Origin: Oncomelania hupensis
Lineage: Eukaryota; Mollusca; Gastropoda; Littorinimorpha; Pomatiopsidae
Assembly (NCBI GenBank): GCA_036898135.1
Contig: CM072516.1
Location: forward strand, 22,251,948 to 22,315,947
DNA length: 64,000 bases
Direction of reading: 5' to 3'
The notes under the pieces are model-generated. The model did not search any database and was not told the origin of the DNA. It worked only from the letters and a program-made list of their open reading frames with translations. The translations under genes and the position numbers were made by a program. Positions within the stretch are counted from its first letter, which is position 1. Each line of letters begins with the position of its first letter. Positions 25,416 through 38,119 of this stretch are shown piece by piece.

Positions 25416-25939
25416 ACAGAGTCATAATAACTTTCATGACCTACCCTCTGACGCAGTGAATGCTTCACTGAAGGCGTTTAAAGATCGTCTAGGTAAATAC
25501 TTTAGGAATTATATTTACTCCACAAATTTGGAGCTGAGACAAAAAAGATATTCAAGATTGATAGGACGGTAACCATGAATCGTGGGTCGGTGACCCTCAT
25601 TAAGAGATAAACTGAGAACGACAAACTTTCTAGCCTGTGTGCCATACCTTGTTATGCTATGATAAAATCGCTTTCGATGACGCAATGTGATGTTGCTTAC
25701 AATGAAGACGATGCAGATGACGATGGTGACAAACGACGCCAACTACAACGATCTTAAATAAAAGATGGGTGGTTGTGTGTGGAGGAGTTTGGGGGTGGAA
25801 GAGGAGCTAAAGAAGAGGCTCTACCGCCACAACATTTAGTCTACTGACCCTATCAAAATAAACAGCTTGACCCAAAACAAATTGCAACAGAATTTTTTTT
25901 TGCTGTATCTTAGTCATAGCAACCCTTGTAACCACAAAG

Positions 25940-26905
25940 GAAAGTTATAATGCTCTAGGACCTCGGATAATTTAGTAATCTGCATATTAATGACGTCATA
26001 ATAAAAAATACAGGGAAAAGAATGACTTCATTACTTACACAGAAAACTCCAACATATAGCACCTCATTGGGAAGGTATTAACATGATAGTTTTAAAAATG
26101 AAGCAACTTTACTTAAAATACATATGTGTGGGTTAGAAAATAGCAAACAATGTTTGCAATGTCCCGGAATATTAATGACGTCATAATGAAAAAAACGAAA
26201 AGGACTAAGTAACTTATACTGAAAACTCTAATATGTAGCACCTCATTTTGAAGGTATGATCATGATAGTTTTAAAAATGAAGCGACTTTACTGGAAATAC
26301 ATGTGTGTGGGTTAGAAAATAGCAAACAATGTTTGCAATGTCCCGGAATATTAATGACGTCATAATGAAAAAAAAAACGAAAAGGACTAAGTAACTTATA
26401 CTGAAAACTCTAATATGTAGCACCTCATTTTGAAGGTATGATCATGATAGTTTTAAAAATGAAGCGACTTTACTGGAAATACATGTGTGTGGGTTAGAAA
26501 ATAGCAAACAATGTTTACAATGTCCAGGAATATTAATGAAGTCATAATGAAAAAAAAAAGGACTAAGTAACTTATACTGAAAACTCTAATATGTAGCACC
26601 TCATTTTGAAGGTATGGTCATGATAGTTTTAAAAATGAAGCGACTTTACTGGATATACATGTGTGTGGGTTAAAAAATGGCAAACAATGTTTACAATGTC
26701 CAGGAATATTAATGACGTCATAATGAAAGAAATCAAGAAAAAAAAGGACTACATTACTTACACAGAAAGCTGCAACATGTAGCACATCGTTTTGAAGATC
26801 TGAACATGATAATTTTAAAAATGAAGCAACCTTACCAGAAATACGTGTGTGCGGGTTAAAAAATGGCAAACAGTGTTTACACTTACAGTGTCCAGGAACT
26901 GCACA
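25940..26905. repeat. Tandem array, ~180-bp unit, about 5 copies, each with a CRE-like octamer
   Basis: Units share AATATGTAGCACCTCATTTT, TGATAGTTTTAAAAATGAAG, GTGTGTGGGTTA, GCAAACAATGTTT and AATATTAATGACGTCATAAT. TGACGTCA occurs at 25991, 26176, 26355 and 26713, and as the variant TGAAGTCA at 26537, so the spacing is 176-185 bp. The outer units are more diverged than the inner ones. The array lies just beyond the 3' end of the minus-strand nuclease-like pseudogene. Whether it is part of the same element is unknown. Confidence 0.92.
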
Positions 26906-26969
26906 ATATTATAGCTCTGTACGTTTCAGTTCACATTGGGAATACCACTATACATCTTGGTGTCACTAG

Positions 26970-29517
26970 CTAGTCCAAGATTACTGGAGGAGAATTAAAA
27001 CAGCTAACACCGTGGCATTCACCACATCCAGGTGAACACAGAAGACCATGCTTTATACAGCTGCACCGCTTGCTGTCGCAGTTCTCTTTACATGTACATC
27101 GGATGACCTTCAACAGTTTATCTGGTGCTGCTGGCAGATCTGTCATCAGCGGTACATATAGTCTATCTTCGATTTTCCAACCCCATTCTACCGGAAGCAT
27201 ACTATCTATCCCCATCCACTGCTGAACCTGGAGGTATACCCTTTGGCTGTGATATTTAGTAGCCGCTGAAGTGGATGGTAATGAATGTACCTGAATGAAG
27301 GTCGTACCAACTGCCACTTTGAGCAGAAGAGCCGATGTCGTAGTTGATCAAGATTCTCTCCACATCTGCCATTGTACAGAAGCACAAGGGCTCTCTCCCC
27401 TGCATCTGACACATCTTCCTGGGTTCTTTGCTGTAGAAATGTGCCAGCCAAGCTTTTAAGTTCATCATTTTGCAGCAACTTCCGCAGTGTTGTCTCTTTT
27501 CCAATACTATAAGGCCTTGAAGTGGTATCACAACCTTTTAAAGCATGAAGAAACAGCAGCAAATGACGAGTTTCACCAAGGACATGGATCAGCTGCTTGA
27601 TGCTCCAGTACTTAGATTTTCCTCCCTGTTTGTCAGAGTAAAAAAAAATGTCATGTGCAGCTGCATCAGCATGGTGAGCCAACAATACCAGAAGGTCGGT
27701 GTCCTCTCCAATGACAGCAGTGATCTGATGTTGTGCGCACTTTGTCGCTGTTTAGGCAATGGTGATGTCCGCATCACCTCTGGCATATACTACAGTGCAG
27801 AATGTTTCCAGTGCTGACCCTAGGGCATGGATGAAGCGCTGTTTGTTCTCCATGTTGCAAAGAAACTGTTCTTTGGAAGACTGGAGCGCCATGCCTAGTT
27901 CAAAATGCACCGACTGACCTTTTACTCCTTTCCCGCGCCTGAGATGGGTGATGTCTTTGGTAGATGGTCCTGACAAGTATCCATCAAAAATGATGACTGC
28001 ATTTGGGTATCTGCCTTTGACAAAGCACGCATACGTCTGAATGATGTTTTGAAATGTGGTTCCACGTTGCCAGAAAATACGCTGAAGTAAGGAACCACCA
28101 TCAAGGACGAACTGAAGAATGGCCTTTAGAAGCTGTTCTTGTGTGCTGCTGACCAGTTTCCATAGTTCATCTGCTAGAACTGCTTTATTGGGTTGCAGAA
28201 AGAGGCCAGTTGATTCAAACAATGAGGATGGAAAGCTGCAGAGTTCATGACGAAAAACTTCTGTCTTGTCTTCATACTTAATATTGGCAGCTGCAACAAA
28301 GCGTTGAAAAAGAAGCTGAGGATCAACGCACACTGCATTTCCATCTACTTTGACAGAGCTTTTGACACTCATCGTCACTGCATTGTCTTTCATTTTCAGT
28401 GAAATTTCTGCGGCTGTTTGACCTTCCATCCTTTTTAATATCTGAAGCCCAACTTGCTTTGCATTGTCAACATTAACGGAGGCATCTGCGACAATGCCAG
28501 TGACAATGTTTCTCAAGCTGGGATCATCAGCAAATGGATTGTGTTGCTGCAGAAAGGACAGGAGAGCCATCATGTCCTTAGTGTCTTTTGCCTTTCTTGC
28601 TGGACCCAATTCTTTATGTTGTTCACTAGAATGGCGGTGAGTATTAGTAACTTCTTGCATGGCATTGTTAATTTTGGCGCATGCTGGCATGGAAAGAAGC
28701 CATGTAGCGCGTTGTGATTCGCCCATCCCTCTACCTCTGGCCAAACCCCCAGTTGACTTAACACTGCGCATCAAAATCTGTTCAATAGCCAGGTCCGAAG
28801 AAAGACCTGCCCAAAATCTGTTGCTTCGTCGAACAACATGGTATCCATTAAGGAAACTTTTGTAGACATCAGGATGAGTGTCTTTAAGTTTATTCATCAT
28901 CTGAAGATAGAGATACGCTGACTTTGTGTACAGATTATGTCCCGCAGCAGCTAAATATGGAAGCATGTCATGGACTGCAGATAAGTGCAAAAGCCAGTTC
29001 CCAGTTCTTTCTGCCTTGATAAAATTCTTGAGAACATCTATCATAGGCTGGTACTGCAACCAAAGTGCACTTGTTCTGCTGGTCAGGGCAATTTTGTGAT
29101 CTTCCAGCTTTCTGTTGATTTTTACAATAATTTCGCTACCTTTCAGATCACTAGCATAAAGATCTCCTTCCAGCAGCTTGTTGTACATCTTAGATGCCAT
29201 CAGGTTCTGCGTCTTTACTACAGAACAGGCAACATCTTCTGAAATCAAATGGAGGTTTTTGTGACCGCAACTCCTGGCCAGATTTTATAACAGTTTCAGC
29301 TTGCTTTTTCCTTAAATAGCTGCTTATGTTGTGCTTATTGGTGTAGATCCGACGACATTGTTCATGCACTGCCTCACCTTCATTTAAATATATATCGTCA
29401 CCTCGCTGTGCACTGGCACTGTTGATGGATTCTCTACCACGCTGTTGAGGGACTACTGACTTCTCTCCAGAATCAAGATTCTTGCCACAGATAATACACT
29501 GCTCCAAAATCTGGAAC
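26970..29517 (-). pseudogene. Broken FEN1/XPG-like nuclease with CXC tail (multi-copy, transposon-like family)
   Basis: About 845 codons read on the minus strand with three breaks. The N-terminus (29507-29215) has CIICGK, HEQCRRIYT and CLFC, a probable zinc-binding region. The reading then shifts frame near 29215-29248. The middle (to 27752) includes RFWAGLSSDLAIEQILMRS and AIRLLSM-like helical sequence, then IIFDGYLSGPSTKDITHLRR and GDADITIA. An in-frame TAA (27752-27754) follows. After it come IGEDTDLLVLL and LKGCDTTSRPYSIGK (about 27491-27541). A second frameshift near 27317 leads to HSQRVYLQVQQW and the Cys-rich tail IRCTCKENC..CSCIKHGLLC. The spaced Asp residues, GEDTDLLVL and GCDTxS...GxGK resemble the FEN1/XPG nuclease core and its helix-two-turn-helix. 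The tail resembles tesmin/TSO1 CXC domains. Similar uncharacterised proteins are common and multi-copy in invertebrates. Mobility is inferred. No in-frame ATG was found at the 5' end. Confidence 0.8.
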
Positions 29518-29649
29518 CCACCACAACCATTGGAAAAAATATAATGACATTTTAAATATTTTTTATTTATTTAGCAGTGAGTGGGCAAAAGATAAACACA
29601 CAATTTTTATCTCACCCTGTTTTGTTGATGGGCATAAAGCCATTAACCA

Positions 29650-29650
<1 letters not shown>

Positions 29651-29713
<63 letters not shown>
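29651..29713. repeat. (CT)n microsatellite
   Basis: About 30 CT units with one interruption. Confidence 0.98.
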
Positions 29714-29714
<1 letters not shown>

Positions 29715-30816
29715 ATCAGTACTAAGTGGGATAAAATGAAAAAAAGAAACAATACACACAAGGAGAAACTATTGGTAACAACTTTACTGGTAGATGGAAT
29801 CAGAGGAGTACCAAAACATGATGTTTGTTAAGCGAAATAAAATTGGTGTGACTTTGGTTTTGACAATTTTCGCTTTCCATAATTTTAAGTTTCCGCCCAA
29901 GCTGTACCTGGATTGATGTAGAACCGATTTATCTGTATCTTTAAAATGGCAATGACAAACATTATTTGCGCTTAATAAATAAAAACAATTAAAAGCAAAC
30001 AAGGCTGATTATAAGTATTTGTTGTATAAAAACATGACTTGTATTTGAATTACGAAAATGGATCTTCATTGACAACTGTAGCAGACGATGGGTTGCACTT
30101 GCAGTGAGTGTCACAGCGATCTTTTTTTTAATAAACATTTTTAGCGCAGTGCAGACTTATTAATTAGCGGTCCACAACCATTCTGAAGCTAATGCAAAGT
30201 CAATGCAATCAAAATAGTGATGAAAAACGATGAAACAAGCGAAAAACACAAGACTTACCATAGGAAAGTTTAGCGATGACTCACACAAGACTGTCTGCTG
30301 TAGCAGGGTCATAGGGCACGAGAGCAGGATACAGTATTAAAACAAAGGCGTTTTACTAGGGAAGGCTGTTCGCGTCAAAAACGTTAAAGCGCCAGCGGGG
30401 GAAATTATTAATAATTAATAATTAACTCGTTTGTGAAGTAAATGACTTATAACTCCTAAGATATTTTCTTATTATACCATTCTACCATTTACATAACCAT
30501 TCATTTCTGTTGCAATTAGTTTTGGGTGTTTTGGTCTGGGCTGTAGGCTAATTAGCAGGTCTGGTGCTAACAGCAGCTGGGGAACCAGAATAACCAGACT
30601 GGAAGAGAAGTCTTCTGATAAGCAGATGATAAGTCGCGGCGAGGGGAAGAGAATAGAGTTTCGGAGACCGTGCTTTTTAAAATCGCGTAGTCTTTCTAGA
30701 ACGTAGACGTGGATGGAACGCAATATACGCTGTGTTGACTGAAGCACACAGAGTACAAAGACTGAGAAAGACTGAGATGGGAAAAAACGATACTGAAGGT
30801 TGTTTGTTTGGATGTG

Positions 30817-30820
30817 GAGA

Positions 30821-30882
<62 letters not shown>
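30817..30882. repeat. (GA)n microsatellite
   Basis: About 32 GA units. Long Ser/Leu and Arg/Glu frames on both strands here are artefacts. Confidence 0.98.
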
Positions 30883-30884
<2 letters not shown>

Positions 30885-30934
30885 CGGGCATGGGCGAAAA
30901 GAGATAATGAGAGAGAGGGGGGTGGGAAAGCGGA

Positions 30935-30993
30935 AAGAAGAAGAAGAAGAAGAAGAAGAAGAAGAAGAAGAAGAAGAAGAAGAAGAAGAAGAA
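30935..30993. repeat. (GAA)n microsatellite
   Basis: About 19 GAA units, 50 bp after the GA run. Confidence 0.98.
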
Positions 30994-31845
30994 ACTGTTG
31001 TTGCTTTTGTGTAGTTTGAATTTTTTGTGATGATGAAGGAAGACGATGAGGATGAAGATGTGCAGAAAGACTTTGTTGGACGGGAGCCAATTTTTTTTCT
31101 GCGTCTGAACCTCAATATTGCCGACATTTATCGCAAAAGTGATGCACCCCTACCGATTTCTGATAGTCAACCGCTGAGTAGATCTAAACATTTTCCCATT
31201 TCCACACTCTTCCATATCGTTCTCCATTATAATACAAATATCGAATAAAAACGGATTGGATGAGAAGCAACTCTAGGGGGGAAATTTCAACAATATTCAA
31301 TCAAACTGACTACTAATAATGTGAACATATTTCCTTTTTTTTAACGCCATCATCTTGTCACGATGCTACAAACACTATCACATTAAACTCGCCTTCAACT
31401 TGTCATAATGCTACAAAGGCCAAAGACTATCCCAGTCAATTTATTTTCAGCTATAGCAGTGGGAGATCTACAAACTCATATTACATTATCAAGGCCCCTA
31501 ATCATAATGACCATCATTCCAGAACGCATTATACATCTTTCTGAGTTTCAGCATCCAAAGGACTAGACCATCAACCCGAACATCATGTAACCACCTCCAC
31601 ATAATAACAAGAGGGGTCGGCTTCTCTCATGTTTAATGTAAACAAGTAGAGGTTGAATAACCTCTCTGGAACAAAATGTGTTCGTTCTTTTCAAAACGTG
31701 TGAGGAGGATTAGAATTACATTAACATAATGCTGGGACAATAGGGAAATCTCAAATAGCATATGTCATGAATGTATGATCGTCGTCACATTATTTGTTTG
31801 AAGCGGGGTAGGTTGGTCGAGAGATAGAGAGATGTGTTGGTGCGT

Positions 31846-31906
31846 GCGCGCGCGTGTGTGTGGGTGGGTGTGTGTGTGTGGGTGTGGGTGTGAGTGTGTG
31901 TGTGCT
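31846..31906. repeat. (GT)n-rich simple repeat
   Basis: GT units with GGGT interruptions, preceded by a short CGCGCG run. Confidence 0.9.
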
Positions 31907-33911
31907 CTCCTTTGCAAAGCAGTTACTTTGATCTCTCTCACGGCTAATTTTTAAAAAATATCTGAAACGAAAGGGAAATAAAAACAAACAAACAAACAAA
32001 AAACAAGAGAACCAAATAAAATGTTTATTCTCTCTCTCTCTGTCTCTTTCTAAAGAAGAAAAAAGATAATAGGCGGAAGAAAGAAGAAGTAAAAGAGCAA
32101 CAAGAACAAGAAGAGCAGGAAATCGGAAGTTGAAAAAGCTCTCTTCTCAGTGAAGAAGAAGAAGAAGAAGAAGAAGCTCGTAAATAAGAAGCAGAAAAAA
32201 GAAAACAGAGAAATTGGGGTGCATGCGATGACAGCTTAGTCGCTGGAAAGATGAGATGAGCGTGCCTCTGGGGTGAAAGGAACGGTAAGTTCTACACCTG
32301 AAGCATCAAGGGAAGCAATCGCCGTAAACCTGGGTCTGGAGTAAAAAGAAAGAACATGACAGAAAAAACATATTATGGATGTAAAATCTATAAAAAGAAA
32401 TGTAGTGCAGGATAGGAAGAGGGAAAAAAACAACAACAATGAAGAGATTTATTTTTAAAAATCTGTCGGTATTACAAAGTTAATTTTGCGAAAGCATAAC
32501 ATTATTAATACAACACGAATAAAATCAAGTCCGGAGCGTGCGTGTGTCTGTTTGTGAAGTAATTACGGACAATAAAAAGTTTTAAACTATCGCAACCACA
32601 TTCAGATGACTTTCAACCGCGCTCCCCAGCACAGAAGCTGTGTTGCCAGATAGCCAGCAAGGCAAATGTTTAGGAGCACTTGGGTCTTATCAGCTCAGAG
32701 CACTGTTCTGGAAAATGGAACATTTTGAAGTAGTAGGGGCAGGTTGTTGGTCTTCACTACTGGCTACCTGTTGGTTGTGAAAAATGGTGATAAAGGAATC
32801 CGTCCATCCCAACTTTTTCTACATTCCATATAATGGGGGTCCTTCTGATGAGAGGTCTAGTACGCGCACGTACGCATTTCTTGACATCTTTTATGTTACA
32901 AGCAACAACAACAACAACAACAAAAATACCACAACCACGACACTCTTTAATTAACGAGTTCACCTACTTTATGCAGAAAACCCCTAGTACCACATACAGT
33001 ATTTAATTAAAGCGTTATCACATTACAGAGAACCACCAGTTAAACAGAGGTGAACCTGCTGCCCTAGGCAACCTTGTCAGTTATTTATGAAGAGCGAACA
33101 ATTTTGTATACAGAGACTATCTACAGCCCACGGCTCACAAACGCTGTCCCAGACTAATTAACTTTTTACTGCTTCTGCCTGCAGGCCCTGTGCGTACTTA
33201 GTGATAAAACCTATGTTTATGCAGGTAGTTTTTCTCGCCTCTCATACGGCGTTTGTTCTAGTGGGTTATAAATCCCAGTTTATGCACGTATGTTTGTCAG
33301 TCTTTCACAATGCATGCTACTAGATCTTAAGACTCGGCATCATGAGATGGTAACACTCACACTATGCGCCACGATGTAAAAAGCTTGCCCTATGAGCTGA
33401 TGCTAAAACATGTTTTATGCACGACGAAGAGGAAGGAAGACAAGAGGTGGCAGCAGACGCCTGGCAAAATGGTCTGGTTATCTAAAGTTACTTACAAAAC
33501 TTACTATATCGTAACTCTAGGGCTCTGTCTTCATGACGTCCTTTGATCACGCTTCTACGCGAAGCCTGAAATTAACCAACCCCAAGGCGAACACCTTAAG
33601 AAAGAAGAAATAAAACTCCTTTGCCGTTACTTTTGTACAGAGAACCCTACAATTTGCTAATTTGCGGAAGGAAGCTTAGTGTTCACTAATCATTTACTTT
33701 GATCTTTTCAGAACACTAATCAATTACTGTGATCTTTTCAACCGAAGAAGAAGATTGAAGAAGACGACGAAGAAGAAGATGAAGAAGAAGATGATGATGA
33801 TGATCCTCCCAAGATTTGCGCTGATTAGTGTCTTTACCTAAGTGGCTTTCAGTTATTGTGGGAAATACTCTTCCATTAATGAAAAAGACTATAATAATTA
33901 TATAGCAAATA

Positions 33912-34022
33912 CACCTCTTGAGAGTTCTGGAGCTAACATGACTTTGTGTGGAGCGAGGGAACCGATCCCAGTGCTCAAACACATTTCGCAAATCGCCACG
34001 TCAAGTAAGACCACTTCCGGTT
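33912..34022. repeat. Left terminal and subterminal inverted repeat of the ISL2EU element
   Basis: The outer 20-bp block at 33912-33931 and inner 24-bp block at 33999-34022 both have inverted partners at the right end. The spacer between the blocks is 67 bp here and 31 bp at the right end. Transposase binding by the THAP domain would be expected at such blocks (inference). Confidence 0.88.
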
Positions 34023-34105
34023 ACGACTTCCCATGCAAGGATTAGTAGCGTATGTTTTAGAGTACTCCAGATTTTTATGCTCGTTGGATAATAAACTTTA
34101 CAAGG

Positions 34106-36847
34106 ATGTCATATCATTGTGCAGTTCAAAACTGCCACAACGGTAGTTACAGGTTACGCATTTGGAAAAGTAAAATTTGCTCGACACACAACGTTTTAAA
34201 CGGATCTGAAAGTTGCAGTTGTGAACCGCCATTCAGGTAGGTCAAGTCAAAGATACTTTGTTACGTTTCATCGTTTGTAACTTTCTGTCGACGACAGACC
34301 ACACAGTGATAATATTTTTATTCCACAGTACAATATGTGCTTTTAGTATAAAAATCAAAATGCAGATCTATACAGGCACATTATTTTCGAGGCTCGCGGG
34401 GGCTACATTTAATATTATCACAGGCAGGGAAATCTAATAGGCCTAACGTTTCTCATAACTGTTCTCTATTATTACTTTTGATATTAGTAAATATTTTTTT
34501 AAAGTTACTAATCTAGATTTCCTTGCCTGTGCAATTATGTGAGGCTCCTTCGGTGACCCCTTGTACCAACAAGAGCCTTGAACTTGAAGTTGAATAACTT
34601 CGACTTCGAGTTGGAAAGTAAGCTCACTCTCTTTCTATAATATAGGCTATATGTATATGAAAACAAACCAATGCAATGTGGGCTTTACACTTGTGACAGT
34701 GTAAAATGCCTAAATATCTGGCATTATATGTGATAGTCTAATACTATTTTATATGTATTAGTTTCATTTCAATTGCTTGGATTATTTACAGTGAACGATA
34801 ATTTGTGTACGTTTTCAGATTAATTCCATGGCCTACACGCCTTTCTAATCCAGACTTGCGGGACAAGTGGAAACTCCTGGTGAATCGTGCAAACCCACAG
34901 TCTAAGGGAAAGTTACTGTCCCCATCAAAGAACCAGCGGGTGTGTTCTAACCACTTTGTGGATGGTCAACCAACAAGCAACAAATCCCGGCATTGCCAGC
35001 CCTCCACCTAGGTTATCAAGGGTTTGAAGAGAAGGTATGTTCAGCAATGTTATCGATTGTTTTTCACTTTCCCATTACTATAGTATTTAAGTTTCAAGCA
35101 AGTTGGTAACTTGGTCTTGACGCTCTTATTAATTTATTATTTATTATTTATTATTATTAAAGTCTAGTCTGAGTACTCATGCACTTAGCATCTCCACTTG
35201 GACTTTAAAAATCCTGACGCCATGTCAATTACACCAACACACTCAGCATGCATTAGCCAGTTCTGATTCAGTGATTGTCTGCGGTGTCTGTGCGCAGGTT
35301 TGCAATTATAGTGGGCACCTTCGCTGGCTTGAGCTAACAACCACCTTGAGCAGACTTTAGATGGAAAGTGCAGAATATAAGAACTATTAAATAAATACAT
35401 TTAATGAATTTACTCATCATTCTTATTTCTCTGTTGCAGTATTTACTTTTTTTGCTTTGCTATGGACATTGTTACACGATTTTTGTTTTGTTTTATGTTG
35501 CAGGTACGAAAAGTCTCCTTGCAAAACTATTATCAGCAGGCTAGTCGCAGTACAGCACACAAATCATCAAAAGAGCCTGCTGATAACAGAGCGAGCACTG
35601 TGGATTTGAATGATGACCAACTACACCAGCCATCCAGTATCCCCGACACGCCCTGCTCCTATAGCGACAAGCTTCTGCTGTGTATTTTTGCTTTGTTTTC
35701 AATAATACTTCTTTGCTTCAGACAGCTTAAGCGCATGCAGTTTGACTTTATTTCTCTATTAAAGAGATGCAGTTGCCTGGAAGCTAATATCAGGTCTCTT
35801 AAAGAAGAAAACAATCTTCTGAAACTGTCTGCTGTAAATTTGAACTGTAAAAAAGAGATGAAACACCCAGTAGCTTCTAATGCGAATAAGAATAAAAAGC
35901 AAGCTCCTAACTTGTTTCGTGATCTCATTACTGACAAAAATGTTCTGTATTATACTGGGGTAAGAAGCAAGAAATTATTGAGTATTCTACATAATTTTAT
36001 CAAAGATTTTATAGTTAGACGTTGGAATGGTGCGTCTAAAGTACCTAAATCAAAAAGAGTTTTCCGGAAACCTCCAGCTAGGTTTGGCCCAAAACGATTC
36101 CTTAGGAGCATCAATGAAATGGTTCTGGTTTTAATGCGGCTACGTCTTGGGTTAGACCTGAAAGATCTGGCGGACCGGTTTAAGATTTCTGAAAGCCTTG
36201 CAAGCAAAATTTTCACCGCATGGATTAAAGGTATGGCAGCTGTCCTAAAACATACAATTAGAGTTCCTGACTTAGAAACAGTGCTGGCAACAAAGCCAAC
36301 CAGATACAGAGGGCAGAAATGGACAAACTTGGTAGCCATCATTGATGGCACAGAATTTTTTATCGAAACGCCACAAGATTTGACCTTGCAGTCTGTCACA
36401 TGGAGCACTTATAAGCATCATAACACTCTAAAAGTTTTAGTGGCAGTTTGCCCCAACAGTTACATCTGTTATATTTCACCTGCTTATTCAGGTAGAATAT
36501 CAGACACTGAACTAACAAAGGACTGTGGGTTTTTGGACATGCTTCCACCATATTCTCTTATTATGGCAGATAAAGGGTTCTATTTGGGTGTCGAGTGTGC
36601 AAGCAGAAACATTGCATTGGAAATCCCACCTGGTAGGAGAGGACAAACCCAGATGCCTATTAAGGATGTCAAAAAAACAAAGAAAGTTGCAAACTTGCGC
36701 ATTCTTGTGGAGCAAGTTATTCGGCGATTAAAAAATTTTCAATTAATTAATAATGAACTTTCTTTAACCAGTACTGACCTTATTGATGAAATTTTAATTG
36801 TGTGTGCAGCCCTGTCAAACTTGAGATGCCCAATTTATTGTGACTGA
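34106..36847 (+). pseudogene. THAP + DDE_Tnp_4 transposase of the ISL2EU element (three exons, one frameshift)
   Basis: Exon 1 (34106-34236) starts MSYHCAVQNCHNGSYRLRIW and ends CSCEPPFR at AG/GTAGGT. Exon 2 (34819-35034) continues LIPWPTRLSNPDLRDKWKLL and RVCSNHFVDGQPTS, which completes a C2CH THAP zinc finger. A frameshift near 34970-34990 then moves the frame to LPALHLGYQGFEEK, ending at AAG/GTATGT. Exon 3 (35504-36847) follows a TTGCAG acceptor. It is open for 447 codons, with a hydrophobic/coiled-coil stretch and then the nuclease domain. The catalytic acids are D in IIDGTEFF (codon 36344), D in MADKGF (36569) and E in LVEQVIRRLKNF (36710). The DDE_Tnp_4 (HARBI1-related) family cuts at inverted ends and joins at the target. 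All splice phases agree (exon 1/2 phase 2, exon 2/3 phase 0). It would be functional but for the single indel in exon 2. An ATG at 35462 lies in the intron and is not the start. Confidence 0.93.
34419..34531. repeat. Hairpin-forming inverted repeat in transposase intron 1
   Basis: CACAGGCAGGGAAATCTA at 34419-34436 is matched by TAGATTTCCTTGCCTGTG at 34514-34531, with one mismatch and a ~77-bp A/T-rich loop. It may be a tiny MITE or a secondary-structure element. A LINE-like CTTGAA tail lies just beyond (34575-34600). Confidence 0.7.
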
Positions 36848-38119
36848 TAGCAAACAAAAAAAATTGATTCGGGTTTAGGGGTCAGTCATTTGTCATTAAA
36901 TTTTGAATGTCCTTCGGCATTGTGATATTTTATTGGAGTTCTCAGACTATTGATTCTGTTAACAAGTAGAAAAAAACAGCAGTGGAAGTGATATATATGT
37001 GTGTGAATACAGGGTAAAGGAGATTGGTGCAAACCTAAATTTTTTCTAATAAATTTTGTGTTAGCTACTCATTCAATTATTGCTTATAGGATTCTGTGAA
37101 CAACAGTGAGCTGAATGAGAACCACTTTGATTTGTTATCAACAGGGATGTCCTCATTGAAATTTACTTATTCAACTGGAATCAAAATGTTTTGTTTAAAG
37201 CGTGGAAGAGATAAATAAATTACGTGTCCATCTGTATGGAATATTTTGCTGTGCACTGTAACACCCAAATTTGACAGTTGGATCTGTTTCTTAAAGAATT
37301 TTTCTTTCCTTACAGTTAATACGTTAGTTTTAATTTTTGTATTTTCAGACTTACCTGGAAATACTTTAATATATAGCCAAGAATCAGAACGAGCCAAATT
37401 TTGATCTGTCCGTCGGCCCGTTGCACACCATTTCTCAAGATTCACTGAACGGATTTTGACCAGACGTAATAAGAACATTACCTAGGTTAGTGGCCAGCTT
37501 CCTGTGCCATCATATTTGCTCTACCGCAAAGGCCAAGAGCATTGGAATCGCTTTGTTACTAAACACGGTTTAATTTATTTATCTAAAAAATGACTGAACC
37601 GATTTTGTTGATTTTTGATATACATGTACTTCAACTCGTGGCCAATCATTCTGTTAGAGTCCGGTTGTCAGTAGTTGGTCTGTCACTCCGAATTTAACTT
37701 GTATGGAAATACATTTGAATGGCTTGTTTTATTTTGGCGTCATGAAGTTTATGATGAACTTGTACCTAAGCATAATGATGAAATTGCAGCTGAGTTTTAT
37801 CTTACTGAATAAGCAGAATGATAACAAATAATAATATTGAATGCCATATAGGCAGTTTGCTTAGTAGAGTCCAAAGCGCGGCCATCTAGACCAACATATA
37901 CGCACTTGTGTTGTACATACAATTCACATAAAATCTTGCATAACATATAAACACATTTGTATTAGAACTTAAAAGGAAAGAAAATATATTTTTCTATTTT
38001 CTGAAAATGTTGATTTACTGCATCCTGTATCATTATTGAAGGGAGAAAACTGGAGTACTCAGAGAAAAACATTGGTGAGCTGAAAAGTCCTGTACCTAAG
38101 AAAAACATTAGTGAGCTAA
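36848..38119. other. Spacer between the two convergent transposon genes, first part
   Basis: A/T-rich sequence without coding potential. Likely the transposase 3' UTR plus spacer. A ~40-bp block at 37868-37908 (AAAGCGCGGCCATCTAGACC) recurs at 53636-53672 outside this element, so something dispersed has inserted here. Confidence 0.5.

Larger units (their letters stand above)
29714..33911. other. Gene-free stretch with simple repeats
   Basis: It contains the simple repeats listed below, a (GAA)n run near 32153-32176 and A/T-rich sequence. No coding similarity or element ends were recognised. Confidence 0.45.

Noticed and set aside
25940..26905. CRISPR-like array
   Set aside because: The unit is ~180 bp with no conserved short repeat/unique spacer alternation, and the context is eukaryotic. 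It is a satellite-type tandem repeat.
30472..31127. Long overlapping open frames (up to ~143 codons) rich in Ser/Leu or Arg/Glu
   Set aside because: They are translations of (GA)n and (GAA)n repeats on both strands, with no domain.
35462..35503. ATG at 35462 as the start of the transposase
   Set aside because: This segment is the end of an intron (TTGCAG acceptor at 35503). The THAP exons upstream join in phase to GTA at 35504.
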